A stretch of DNA of 64,000 bases from Enchytraeus crypticus. Its lineage: Eukaryota > Annelida > Clitellata > Enchytraeida > Enchytraeidae. The notes under the pieces were generated by a model. The model ran no database searches. It was not told the origin of the DNA and saw only the letters and a program-made list of their open reading frames with translations. How positions within the stretch are numbered: position 1 is the stretch's first letter; every line of letters begins with the position of its first letter. Below, piece after piece: positions 1 to 10,665 of this stretch. The stretch lies in contig CAJHZI010000782.1 in NCBI GenBank assembly GCA_905160935.1, positions 48,501-112,500 of the forward strand. Direction: 5' to 3'. The translations under genes were made by a program, and so were the position numbers.

Positions 1-522
1 CCACAATATTGAGAGAGAGAGAGAGAGGGAGAAAGATACTTAGAGAGAGAGAGAGAGAAAGCGAAGGAGAGAAATAGGGAGAGAAAGAGAGAAAAACAAA
101 TGTGCTAGTTTAAAAAATACATGTACATTGTACATATATGTTTGAATCTAGTCGTTAGATTCCCGGCATCATATTAACCATTAGTACACCACAAATCTAC
201 GAAGAGTTAGACCTATTTAACGCCATGTGCGGGGTTCAAATCCTGAGCTAACTCGTCACTGACGTCGCTTTCGAGTGAGAAAACTAACGTTAACCTTCGC
301 TTACCAGCTTTTCACATACATTGCACTAAAAATTTAATTTAGACGGTTGACAATTTATTGCTAAACTAAATCATTTAAAATATTAATATTAAATTAAATT
401 AAAGCGCTACCTTTATAAGACGATTAATAATTATAATTATTAAATAATTATATCATTTAAATTCACTTTTGTTCACGTCATCGTTCATCACGCAGGCACT
501 GACCTCAGCCACTCTCCTACAG
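1..522. other. left edge: intron or upstream sequence
   Basis: Holds a (GA)n tract at 11-96, a truncated SINE-A at 223-312 and AT-rich sequence. No signal-peptide exon for the SUEL gene could be found here. Confidence 0.6.
223..312 (+). mobile_element. SINE-A, 5'-truncated copy
   Basis: Starts inside the tRNA-like head at GTGCGGGGTTCAAATCC (B box) and runs through the conserved tail to CCAGCTTTT. Confidence 0.8.
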
Positions 523-834
523 AGGTCACTAGTGTCCAGCCAGCAGGTCACCCGGTCAAGCAGTGGTCAGCTTGCTTCGGCACCGTCTTCTTCATCGGCT
601 GCCCGCCTCAGAGCGTACTCGTGTTCGAGGCAGCCCACTACGGCAGGAACGCCACCGTTCTGGCCACTCGGTGCGGGGTTCCCTACTCGAGGCACTGCGA
701 CATCGACGTGCACTTCCTGATGAACCGGGCGTGCTCGGGCAGGCGTCAGTGCTCCCTCACCGTCACCTCGGCGCTGTTCGGTGATCCGTGCGGCTATGAG
801 GAGTTCCTTCATGTCCGTTACAAGTGTGTTCCAG
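523..834 (+). CDS. SUEL (galactose-binding lectin) domain exon
   Basis: This symmetric 1-1 exon starts after a CTCCTACAG acceptor and ends at CCAG/GTAGGT. It encodes the whole SUEL domain from TSVQPAGHPV to VRYKCVPG. The family hallmarks are the eight Cys, the AxYGR motif and the DPC near the end. SUEL domains of sea-urchin egg lectin, latrophilin and EVA-1 bind sugars or protein ligands; the ligand here is unknown. Confidence 0.9.
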
Positions 835-875
835 GTAGGTGAGGTCAATCAATCAATCAATCAGTCAGTCAATCG

Positions 876-919
<44 letters not shown>

Positions 920-3900
920 GGATTTAACGTCCGGTTCCTCGTCATAAGGCAATGTCAGGGACGTCTCTTACAACTCTACACAAATAGACGCCAAAGCATC
1001 ACACGATGACGACTGAGTACACAGAGACCACAAGAGAAAGCGAGATCAAAACAGTGCAAGTCCAAGATCCAAGACCAGCGGGTCAAAATTTAGACCTTTG
1101 GGGGAAAGAGATGGGTTTTTAGCTTGCCAAGGAAAGTACCAATACAATTACAATCGAAGATCTTGCTGTAAGTGTAAGTATCAAACCCGTGTTGCGCCCG
1201 AGGCATTGAATAATAAACCATCGTAAACTTTTATATGATGACTAAGCAAGAACGGTGGAAGGCAATAGAAAACCATTTCAAAAGCTACGTTTTCGCAAGC
1301 AAAGATAGTGCAGTTATTATTGGTAGATTCTCTCGTCGTACGAGACAACTAACGAAGATAAAAGATAGCATTTTATTTATTAATCGATGAGGTAACATGG
1401 GCTTAAAGACACACAAACAGACACATGGTCATCTACGTGTAGACATACAGTATCACATCCAAATACATAGACCTACACGTAGATGTTCAAATAGACTGAT
1501 TAATATCGAGACAGAGAGATATCTAGACAGACTAAGAGATATCGAAACAGACAGAGAGATATCTAGACATACAGAGAGACATTCAGACAAACGTATAGGT
1601 ATCTAGATAGACAGACGGATGGACAGATAGCCTAGTATGGACAGAAGCGACGGAGAGTGAAGTGGATTGACTGGCGGGTGGTTCACAATACAATTTACAT
1701 TGATTAAAGACGACACACATCTCTCTAACTTACACCTTTCTCATTCACTTTCACTTGAATATCTGCCTACTAGTACGTCTAGTGGTGCTACTGTGTGATT
1801 CTCTTTGTACTTCTCTCTTCTCTCTTAAAAAATAAATGTAGCGAGGATTTAACGTCGGTTTCTGCATAAAAGATGAGCTCGGGTACTTGCTGTCAATTAT
1901 GCATTACCATTGCTGCGTTAATTTGAGAATATATCTATTAAATTAAACGTTTTATTTAAGATATCTTATAAATGGCTGGAGCCAGTGGCGATGTCGGTAA
2001 GATACTCGACCGCGGATCAGTAAGGTGCGGGGTTCAAATCCTGGGCTCTCCCGTCACTGACATCGCTTTCGAGTGAGAAAACTAACGTTAACATTAGCTT
2101 TTAAATCATTGGAGAAACGAATTAATTAAAGAGGATTCAGCGACTTCACATACGGACCAAGGCTCCATAAGCTACAGACCGAGCAGGGTTGTGAACCAGT
2201 GGTTTTACATGCACACGCCTGGTAACGTTACAGTTAATTACAGGTGCTTTCAAGCTCTCTAGTACACAGATGTAGGATGGTCGCTTTATCGTAGCAAAAT
2301 GGTGCTTTCAAGGTACAAGTAGAAAATAAATAAAATGTCTATTGATTCTCAAAATAGTCTGGAATGATACAGAGGTTACTGAATATCTCGTTATTAGGCA
2401 GCGACTATAAAATCTCAGTCCAAGCGCAGGCCATCTCTTTCGCACATCCACACAGTATTAGCGCCGTGAAACTTAAATTACATCATCGCTATTGCTTTAA
2501 TAAATTTATTAACATTTCTTTTTATTCTGTCTCCACCACAGTTGCCGACATTCACAGCACCTGTCAATCAACCCCAGGCCAGGCCTTATTTAACCACGCC
2601 TACCTGTCCACGCCTAACTACCCTGATAAATACTACCTGGAAGCTGAGTGTAGGTGGAGCCTAATGGTCCAGGCCTCTCAGTCCATCCTCTTCACTCTCT
2701 ATGACTTTGAGCTGGACATCCGGCGAGCAGGACTCTGCAAGGACTTCCTGGAGATAGCTAGCAGAGGCGTGGTCTATTTCAGAGAGTGCGGGGTGATGGG
2801 CAGACAGACAGTGGTCGTCAACGACAGCCTGGTGGAGGTTCGATTCTCAACCGGGCAGTCGAGTCTGACTCAAAGAGGATTCTTCTTGTATTTTCAAGGT
2901 TTGTAATCTCTCTCTCTCTCTCTCTTTAGTGCACTGCCTACTGGCAGGTCCATGGTATATAACGCCTCTACTCTTCTTTGTCTATAAACCAAAGTTTTCA
3001 CTATATTTATCATTGACATTCTCTTGAATTTTTGTTATGCCTACTAAAACGAATTATTTAAAATGCTATTCAATGCTAACTCTGAAATGGCACGTGAAAT
3101 TTAAAAAAAATAAAGTTTCCTAAAATTTTTGCATTTAATCATTAAGTTACATCTTCTGACGCCAATTACAAACTAATTGACTGATGACTGTGTCAGTTGC
3201 TGACATTTTGAATGATGGGCTTATTGATCTTTACTTTATTGCTAATTAATTGACTGATTTCTGCCTGATTGACGTATTGATTTTTCAAATAGTTTCAGAT
3301 CAATATCTATTATTGTATCGTTCTAAAGGGATACAGTATAAGTTTCGATAAATCAAAAATGTCTCACTCAATATTCACAAAGTTTAGACTAAATCTGGTA
3401 AAGCTGCTGTTAACGTCAGTTTCCGCACTCGAAAGCGATGTCAGTGACGGGAAAGCCCAGGATTTGTACCCACACATACTGATCCGCGGTCGAATATCTT
3501 ACCGACATCACCACTGGCTCCAGCCAAATCGATCAGCGTAAAGGGATGCCGTAACAGCTTCGATATATTACAAATTTCTCAGTCAACATTCGCAATGTTT
3601 AGAGCTAGAGCGAATATTGCTACTGGTAATTATTATTGGTAATTATTATTGGTAATTATTATTGGTAATTATTATTTGTAATTATTATTGGTAACTATTT
3701 TTCTCACTCTCTCGCTCTCTTTTCAGTGCACTGCCAAGTGGCATGTTCAAGGTACATATTCATACTCAAAGTCTGTTTTCTCGCTTCATAAGAGCACTCC
3801 TTAGATCAATTATTTCTATATTCCTCGTTTTCTCTGTTTTCAGCCGTTGGGCCAGGGTGCACTGATCTACGGTCAAGCCTGGGTTCAGAAGTGTTTCTGC

Positions 3901-6900
3901 TCTACTCGAGGCGTGGTGATGTCCTGATAGCAAGCGTGTCCTGCACTGGTGATAGAGTCTTCTCAGATACCTCTCTCAAAACTCTCCATAGTCAGGCAGA
4001 GTCTTCCAGGTCCAGGACTCTGACGTGTCTGGGTACCACCTGGAGCAGTGCCGTGCCTCAGTGTGTGGGTAAGTAGAGGGGACCCTGTTGTTGTTGTTGT
4101 TATTGTTGTTACAGACTATTCCTCCAATGCTCTAGGATATAGTTGTTGTTGTTGATGTTGTTATTAGAGATGCAGTTGATGTTGTTGTCTCAAATGCTCT
4201 GGAACCTTGTTGCTGTTATCGTTGTTATTGTTGGATCAGTATGTGCGGGTTCAAATCCTGGGCTCTCCCGTCACTGACATCGCTTGCGAGTGAGGAAACT
4301 GACGTTAACCTTAGCTTTGCCAGCTTTTTTACAGACTATTCCTCCAATGCTCTGTTACCTTGTTGTTGCTATTGTTGTTGTTGTTGTTACAGACTACTCT
4401 TCCAATGCTCTGGTACCGGGTGCCACAGCACTCAACGATGATGAAGTCAAATCAAGAACTAAGAATTTAAATCCTTCTTCTTTATTTAACCAATCATCGA
4501 TCTCCTCGTCGTCCTCGACAGCATCAAGCTACAGGACCTCGGGCACTGTACTGGGTAAACAAATCAATCAATCTATCAATAACTCGATCGTTAGAGAGTC
4601 AATCAATAAACCAAAATTAGAATATTTATTAACTCAAACTAAATAAATAGGCTAAGTCAATTAATCAACAATGTCTGAATAAATCAGACGTGATATTTGA
4701 AAACAGCACAACCTGTGCTGTATCAGGCCGCCCCCCTGTGTTAGACCAGTCTCCCCCCCCCCATAGACGATCAATGTTGAGAAGATTGCAGGCACTGAGA
4801 GCGCAATACTCTCAGGTACTGCAGTCAATGCTGGGTAATTGCTCACTGTGGACCAGACCCGTCCATTGTGCTGAACGATCAGAGTTCAAATCCCTCGAGA
4901 TCTCCTCGTCCTGCTGCTATGTGTAGTGCGAGTAAAGAAGAGCAGCAAAGAGCTGATCTCATGTATACGCGTATGTGTGTTGTATGTGTATAGTATGTGC
5001 ATTGTATGTGCATTGTGTGTATTGTATGTGTATAGTATGTGTATTGCAGGTGTATCTATATGTATTGAATGTGTATTGTATGTGTACTGTATGTGTATTG
5101 TATGTGTGTTGTGTGTGCATTGTATATCTATTGCGTGTGCATTGTATGCGTATTGAGTGTATTGTATGTGTAATGTATGTGTATCGTATGGTATTGTATG
5201 TGTATTTTTAGAATGTCTTAATAGCGTAGGGGTAACGTCATGAACTTTTAAATGACAGATCCTGAGGTGAATTGAACCCTCGTGGGTTCGAATCCCAGCC
5301 GCGCTGATCTGAGAGTAAAATCTCGGACATTCACTGGACTGGTTAAACGGAAAATGGTCTCAATTGCCTAACGGTTTAAACATGTGGTATTAAAAGTGAT
5401 AGATATCAACATAGTTGATCATTTCACTATAACGCGTGTTTACTTTACTTTTGTATTGTAAAACCATGGACCAACGGTGTATAATCAAGGTCCATGGTTA
5501 TATACCGTTTACTTTGAGAAGGCCTTTGACAGGTTTGATTGGGTAACGATGATGAATATCTTGAAAAGTATAGGAATTGACTGGAGAGATAGAAGACTAA
5601 TTTTAAACTTGTACATGAATCAAAGAGCAGTGATCAAAATCTAAGAAGAAAACTCAGAAGAAGGCGAAATAGGACGTGGAGTAAGACAATGTTGTAGCAT
5701 TTCGCAGCTGCTGTTTAACATTTACGCCTGACAATGATGGAGGAAGCCATGGAAGACATGGAAGAAGGAATAAAGGTAGGAGGGAAATTGTTACAAGATG
5801 TTCGATTTGCAGATAACCTAGTAATGGTAGCGGGTAGCGAGATTAGACTGCAGAAGATAATAGATAGGCTGAATGATACGGCATTGAGATATGGCACGAA
5901 GATTAATATCAAAAAGACAAAAGTTACGAAAGTGTCCCATAATAAAAGTGAAGTTAATAGCACAATAAATGGTACGAAATTGGAACAGGTAAGGAGTTTC
6001 AAATATTTGGGTCATACTATAATCGATGAAGAGAAATGTGAGACTGAAATAGCCTATGCAGTAAGGATTGCACAAGCAAAAGCGGCCTTCGGTAATAGGA
6101 AAAAAACTTTTAACAAAAATTATAAATAAAGACACAAGTAAAAACTTTGGTTTGGACCACGCTATTGTATGGATACTCAACATGGATCTTAAGGAAGGAA
6201 GATATTAGGAAAATGGAGGCATAGGAAATGTGGAATTGGAGAAGAATGGAGAAGATTAGGTGGACCCAAACGGTTACTAATGAGGAAGTTCTGGAGAGAA
6301 TTGTTACAGATAGACAGTAGATGAATGTATTAAGAAATAGGAAGAGTTGGATAGGACACATTCTAAGGGAGAAGGTCTATTAAAAGAGGCCGTAGAAGGT
6401 AGAACGGAAGGAAAAGAGGCAGAGGCAGAGGCAGGCCGAGGTTAGGTATGTTAGATGATTTAAGGACGCACTCATATGTGGAAAAGAAGACGAAAACGAA
6501 ATATAGAGAAGAGTGGAGGCGTTATATAGGCCTACCATGGACCTGCCAGTAGGCAGTGCACTAAGAGAGAAAGAGAGAGAGAGACAGAGAGGATAGAAAT
6601 TCATGCAATAGATTGAAGATAGCGTGAACGACCGAGGGAGACATGTTAGGATGAGAACAAAGTGAGCATGAACTCCTGGAAAGCTCATCCTAAACAGCAA
6701 CTTGTCTATTTGACCGATTTTACCCCAGGGACTCGATATGTTAGGACTTGCGGTAGAATGGCGGCAGGAGGTGAAGGGGTGGGGGCTAGCCGTTTTCTTG
6801 TTAATTTCTGCGCTATTATAGACGGTAGGGTCAACTGCGTTTTCAATCTAAAGAACACTGATGACGTTGTCGTGAGAGAAATTACCTGATGTAAAGGCCA

Positions 6901-9651
6901 ACGAGTAATATGGTAATAATATCAATTTGATTGTTAGCAAGAATAAAATCCACAGTCAACTTTTCGTTGGACCCCTGATCTTATAAGCTACTTACTCCAG
7001 ATAAAATACTGGCGGGGTTGAAGATCGAAGATGCAATCGGTGTTTGAATTGAGAGAACAATAGAGGGAACCTTTAGAGTGACAATATCTTGTAACAAGAT
7101 TGGGTTCACGGCAAAACGTTCAAAAGTTACGGATCTCAAACTAACGGTAGGTTTAGAAGAATGCAAACAAACTTAGAAGGGCTTGGGGGGCAGAGAATAT
7201 TTATTAACATTTACTTGCACAGTTTACTTCCCTATGTGTAAAATTTGCTTCATACCCTTGGTATAAGTTTATACCATTTTACTAACTAATTATAATTTAC
7301 AGTTCTCAACCATGTTGAGTTGCTAATTAATTGCTTATTCGAAAAACATTATCTTTACATGTATATCAAGATATTTTTTAATGATATTGTTATAACAAAT
7401 GTAGTTAAATATACTAATAGAGTGGTGACAATGCGTTTACACGAATTATACAGAATGATCAGAGAGAACGTGCGTAGAATACCAGCCTAAGTCAAGAATG
7501 TTATATGATCTGATGTATCTTATGATCTTATGGGTAAGACTATGCCAATAAATCCATCGATATCATCGTGAATGATATTTAAGCGTATGTTTAATCTTTT
7601 TACAGGGTTTGCGGCAGGGGGAGCTTCGGCAATTCTCTTCGTTCTTCTCATACTCATTTCTTCCATATACTGCTTCATCAAGAGGTTGGTATATCTTCAT
7701 ATACTGCTTCATCAAGAGGTTGGTATACCTTCATATACTGCTTCGTCAAGAGGTTGGTATACCTTCATATACTGCTTCATCAAGAGGCAGAGATGCAGTA
7801 TTTTATGCGGGGACAGGGTGGGGTAGAGTCTTAAACTATAGTCAACTAGCAGGATGCGCCTAATTTGACACACAACTTAGGCAGACCATTTTTGTATGAG
7901 TATCTACAAGTAATTCCGTTCGCAATATATCTTAGATAGATATTCCTGTACAGATATTTATATTATTGTCAGTGTACAGTGTCATTCCTGTACAGACATT
8001 TATATTATTGTCAGTATATAATGTCATTATATTATTATCAGTGTATATTGTCATTATATTATTGTCAGTTTACATCTTTTCATTATATTATTGTCAGTGT
8101 ATATTGTCATTATGTTATTGCCAATGTAGGCTCTATAATGCTATTCTTGTGCAAAGACATTTTTATTATTGTCTTTATGTATTGTAACTCATCTACAGAC
8201 GTCAGAACGCTGTGCATCAGTTGGACAAGTGGAGAGTAGTTATAAACAACCTGAACGAGGATCCAATCTCGTGCCCGTCCACTCAACCCGGTATCGATAC
8301 CACTACTCTATCCAGACACACTCTCCCATCAACTCTAGCCTTTTCCAGTGTGGACCAGCCAAAAACCCATCCCTGGGCTGTATCTAGTCAACTGGATGAT
8401 TACTCCTCAGCTTCTAGTAGAAAGAAAAGTAGAAAGAAGAGAAGCAGAAAGACAAAGAGCGATAGATGGCTGATGGTAACACCGAAAAAGTCGAATCTAT
8501 TTGGCACAGTTATTCAGGAGGAAGGAATGGAATGGACCTGCACCACCACAGATCCCATGTTGGACTATCACATACACTGCACGTGTAGTTTAGCAGACTG
8601 GAACCCAGGATCAGGCTGTGACGATAGAAACGACAAGTTATCTCCAAGGAATCTTTGCTTCTCGACCCCGCAAAAGGGATTAACCTATCGTCAGGACTCG
8701 ACAGGAGCAACCAGTCCAAACTGCTGGAACGATTCCAACGTCAGATCCGCAGAGGGACGGAGCTATTGGATTTCCTCGCCTCATAGGTACTCAGTTGATT
8801 CTGACTACACGAGAGCTCAGTCCGAACAAACCGATCCAAAAATAACTGATGATAGCACCGGACTTCGGCTCCAAAGGGTTGAAAGGAAGGACGTTTGGAC
8901 ACCTCAGCATGGGACTATGGATTCTTGGACACCAGGACTACAGAATTCTCTAGGAAGTTCTTCAGAACTTGACACAGAGTGTCGGTGCTGCATATCTAGA
9001 AAGCCCGTAGATGGGAATTCCCTGACTCGCTATTCGACTCCTGTTAAATTTCAAAATGGAAATTCACATCCGGGAAACTCCACAACCGGGAAATCTCTGT
9101 CAGAAATTTCCATGACGGTAACTTCTCTCGCAGGTATACCAGAAATGAGAAGATTTGAGATAGATCAGCCTAGTGATAGTTCACCACATGGAATCCATTC
9201 CAACATAGACGACGAGCAACAGTTGAAAGAGTCGACCACTTCAGCTGTACAGGGATCATTAGAGTGCACTGTAACAGTGCGATGTGAAAATGGTGATCAA
9301 AAGAAGCACTGTATGGAGGGAAATAAAAGAAACAAGAAAAAGCATTCAGAAAGATCCGGTAGAAGTTTATTTAGTTTACTAAAACTGAAAAGTCCATCTC
9401 AGGGCAACACCACAGATAAAACAAGCAATCCAGAGCATAAAGCAACCAATGGAGTTCACCATAGCAGCGGGCTAAAGAAAAACTGCGAGTTGAAAAACAT
9501 TGAAGATAGTTTGGTTTCAAAATATCGTGAATTGAAAGTCATAGACGAAGGAGAGAACAACTTCAGATATGAAGAGCAATGCGATAATGATTTCGAGACT
9601 TTTTCATCTTGTGCGTGCTACAGTGAAACCCTCCCTGGCAGCGACCAGTGA
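523..9651 (+). CDS. SUEL-CUB-sushi single-pass membrane protein, 3' six exons (5' end missing)
   Basis: Exons read as 523-834, 2542-2898, 3844-4068, 4393-4554, 7606-7684 and 8199-9651, all with AG/GT borders and matching phases; they join into 861 codons plus TGA. Residues about 1-104 are a SUEL/galactose-binding lectin domain with eight Cys, AHYGR and FGDPC. About 104-223 is a CUB domain with four Cys. About 223-298 is a sushi/CCP-like module with four Cys. Then come a Ser-rich linker, a TM helix (AILFVLLILISSIYCF) and a cytoplasmic tail of about 480 residues with a basic patch (SRKKSRKKRSRKTK) near its start. The first four introns are phase 1, as in shuffled extracellular modules. No signal peptide was found, so the start lies left of the window. 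The role is probably cell-surface binding; the family is not recognised as a whole. Domains are sure, the complete gene model is good. Confidence 0.85.
846..920 (+). repeat. (CAAT)n microsatellite
   Basis: ATCA/CAAT tetranucleotide run starting 12 bp after the SUEL exon donor. It leads directly into an antisense L2-like tail remnant. Confidence 0.85.
915..970 (-). mobile_element. L2-like LINE 3'-tail remnant
   Basis: On the minus strand it reads GTCCCTGACATT, then GAGGAACCGGACGTTAAA. This matches the 3' end of the L2-like element at 38.6-40.2 kb. Confidence 0.55.
1974..2103 (+). mobile_element. SINE-A, near full-length
   Basis: Complete head from GGCTGGAGCCAGTGGCGATG through the B box GGTTCAAATCC and the tail up to TTAGCTTTT. 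Useful as a consensus reference. Confidence 0.9.
2542..2898 (+). CDS. CUB domain exon
   Basis: Exon of 357 bp between CCACCACAG and CAAG/GTTTGT. The four Cys, the STPNYPDKYY motif, the ECRW pattern and the closing FFLYFQG are typical of extracellular CUB modules. It is followed within 20 bp by a (CT)n tract and an RTE-like 3' stub in the intron. Confidence 0.9.
2905..2990 (-). mobile_element. RTE-like LINE 3' stub with (CT)n
   Basis: On the minus strand it carries TACCATGGACCTGCCAGTAG followed by GCAGTGCACTAAAG and then (GA)n. These are the same last bases seen in the longer copy at 5.5-6.6 kb. It sits only a few bases from a CUB-exon donor. Confidence 0.7.
3398..3525 (-). mobile_element. 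SINE-A, full-length
   Basis: Antisense copy in the intron before the sushi exon; the B box is slightly altered (GGTACAAATCC). Confidence 0.85.
3622..3695 (+). repeat. (TAATTATTATTGG)n repeat
   Basis: Five units of about 13 bp, AT-rich, in the intron before the sushi exon. Confidence 0.8.
3705..3800 (-). mobile_element. RTE-like LINE 3' stub
   Basis: A (CT)n tract then CAGTGCACTGCCAAGTGGCA. It is a diverged antisense stub of the same family as at 2905-2990. Confidence 0.55.
3844..4068 (+). CDS. sushi/CCP-like domain exon
   Basis: Exon of 225 bp starting after a TTTTCAG acceptor and ending at GTGG/GTAAGT. It has four Cys and the typical end of a sushi module (TCLGTTWSSAVPQCV). The spacing between the first two Cys is long for a sushi domain, so it could be a diverged relative. 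Confidence 0.7.
4107..4420 (+). repeat. tandem copies of the exon-4 acceptor of the SUEL gene, in (TTG)n
   Basis: The real acceptor at 4392/4393 (TTACAG then ACTACTCTTCCAATGCTC) is preceded by close copies at about 4110-4137 and 4330-4356, plus a decayed one at about 4185-4200. The copies include some 20 bases of exon and are separated by (TTG)n. The spacer between two copies holds a SINE-A piece. Confidence 0.75.
4232..4331 (+). mobile_element. SINE-A, 5'-truncated
   Basis: Begins at GGATCAGTATGTGCGGG and ends in GCCAGCTTTTTT, running straight into a copy of the exon-4 acceptor of the SUEL gene. Confidence 0.85.
4960..5212 (+). repeat. (TGTATG/TGTATTG)n array
   Basis: About 250 bp of GTATGTGTATTGTATGTGCA-like units. 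The Val/Cys/Tyr-rich open frames across it come from the repeat. Confidence 0.9.
5213..5452 (+). mobile_element. SINE-B, full-length reference copy
   Basis: Starts at GAATGTCTTAATAGCGTAGG, has an A-box-like TAGCGTAGGGG and a perfect B box GGTTCGAATCC, and ends near AGATATCAACATAGTTGATC. The tRNA-derived head is joined to a tail with a short inverted repeat (ATCAAC/GTTGAT). Confidence 0.85.
5495..6600 (+). mobile_element. RTE-like LINE, decayed 3' reverse-transcriptase half
   Basis: Conceptual reading shows FEKAFDRFDWVTMMNIL, then RGVRQC, then a broken catalytic box FADN in place of FADD, then FKYLGHTIIDEEKCETEIAY. Stops and frameshifts break it, for example in the RGVRQCCSISQLLFNIYA region and near 6130. 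The tail encodes KRGRGRGRPR and EEWRRYIGLPWTCQ and then runs into (GA)n. It is a dead copy. Confidence 0.8.
7651..7795 (+). repeat. 34-bp minisatellite made from the TM-exon donor site
   Basis: The end of the TM exon (TACTGCTTCATCAAGAG) and its donor GTTGGTAT are repeated about four times with a period of 34 bp. The real donor is taken at 7684/7685 because it gives the phase that matches the exon at 8199. Copies end in the same AGAG/GTTGGT, except the last, where GT is lost (AGAGGCAGAG). Use of a later donor would shift the frame. Confidence 0.8.
7940..8130 (+). repeat. AT-rich tandem repeat upstream of the last SUEL-gene exon
   Basis: Irregular units of about 25-40 bp built on TTATATTATTGTCAGTGTAT. 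They end about 70 bp before the acceptor at 8198/8199. There is no coding sense. Confidence 0.7.
8199..9651 (+). CDS. last exon: cytoplasmic tail of the SUEL-gene product
   Basis: A 1,453-bp exon after ATCTACAG, open to TGA at 9649-9651. The protein is hydrophilic and Ser/Thr-rich, with a basic juxtamembrane stretch (SRKKSRKKRSRKTK). No known domain was recognised. A run of related short units, NGNSHPGNSTTGKSLSEIS and the residues after it, suggests internal duplication. The first copy of a 39-bp array overlaps the stop codon. Confidence 0.8.
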
Positions 9652-9912
9652 TGAGCCAGCTATAGGGGTCTAATTAATCCGGCCCAGTGGTCAGCCAGCT
9701 ATAGGGGTCTAATTAACCCTGCCCAGTAGTCAGCCAGCTTTAGGGGTCTCATTAACCCCGCCCAGTGGTCAGCCAGCTATAGGGGTCTCACTAACGCTGC
9801 CCAGTGATCAGCCTGAAATAGGGGTCTCATTAACCCTACCCAGAGATCAGCCTGAAATAGGGGCCTCATTAAACCTGCCCAGAGATCAGCCTGAAATAGG
9901 GGTCTCACTAAC
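9641..9912 (+). repeat. 39-bp minisatellite beginning across the stop codon
   Basis: About 6.5 units of about 39 bp, each with GCCAGCTATAGGGGTCT and then a CCCAGTGGTCA-like stretch. The coding end, GACCAGTGATGAGCC, is itself the first unit's edge, so the array seems to have grown out of the end of the reading frame into the 3' UTR. Confidence 0.8.
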
Positions 9913-10064
9913 ACAAGACTACCGCGTGAGACTCGTCGTCAGCATGGCTACAGACGTCACGGCCCCTTCTACCTCAGCAACTGCAGTCTCCGTTAATTCC
10001 TCGCCTGGAATTAGGCAGGATGACTTGTCCCGTGAAACGGTTCATAGAACATATGCTCTGTTAA

Positions 10065-10325
10065 GTAAGAGGCCTAGATAGGTTCTAAGTTTAATCCTAG
10101 AATGACCAATATTTCTAAATAGATTCTAAGTTAAACCCTAGAACTACCAATATTTCTAAATAGATTCTAAGTTAAACACTAGAACGACCAATATTTCGAA
10201 ATAGATTCTAAGTTTAACCCTAGAACGACTAAGATTTCTAGATACATGTTGATTCCAAGTTTAACCCTAGAACGACCAAAGTTCTAGATAGATTCTAAGT
10301 TTAACCCTAGAACGACCAACGTTTC
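10065..10325 (+). repeat. about 41-bp minisatellite, six copies
   Basis: Units of TAGATTCTAAGTTTAACCCT followed by AGAACGACCAATATTTC, with substitutions and one short insertion. It lies between the SUEL gene and an RTE-like LINE tail. Confidence 0.8.
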
Positions 10326-10464
10326 TTTAAAATATTGATGTATACTAGGATCGAAAATGATTCAGTATGTGTTTGAAAAACCGCACAAAAGTAAGGATAT
10401 ATACTACCTCCGTAATTAATTTCTGACATTTATTTAATATCGTAAATTAATACGATACTAATTA

Positions 10465-10665
10465 TGTACATTATAGGAGGGGTGAGTGGTTTGCTAAAGG
10501 ATGTAATAGAAGGAAGAATGCAAGGGAAAAGAGATAGAGGAAGACTGAAATAAGGGATGCTGGATAGCCTGATTACAAATTCATATATAGAGATGAAAAG
10601 AAAGGCTGATGATAGAATTGGTTGCAAGAGCCATGGACCTACCAGTGCACTAGAAGAAAGAATTA
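10465..10665 (+). mobile_element. RTE-like LINE C-terminal tail fragment
   Basis: Reads LLKDVIEGRMQGKRDRGRLK with a following stop, then MLDSLITNSYIEMKRKADD, then CCATGGACCTACCAGTGCAC. It is homologous to the end of the 5.5-6.6 kb copy. Confidence 0.75.
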
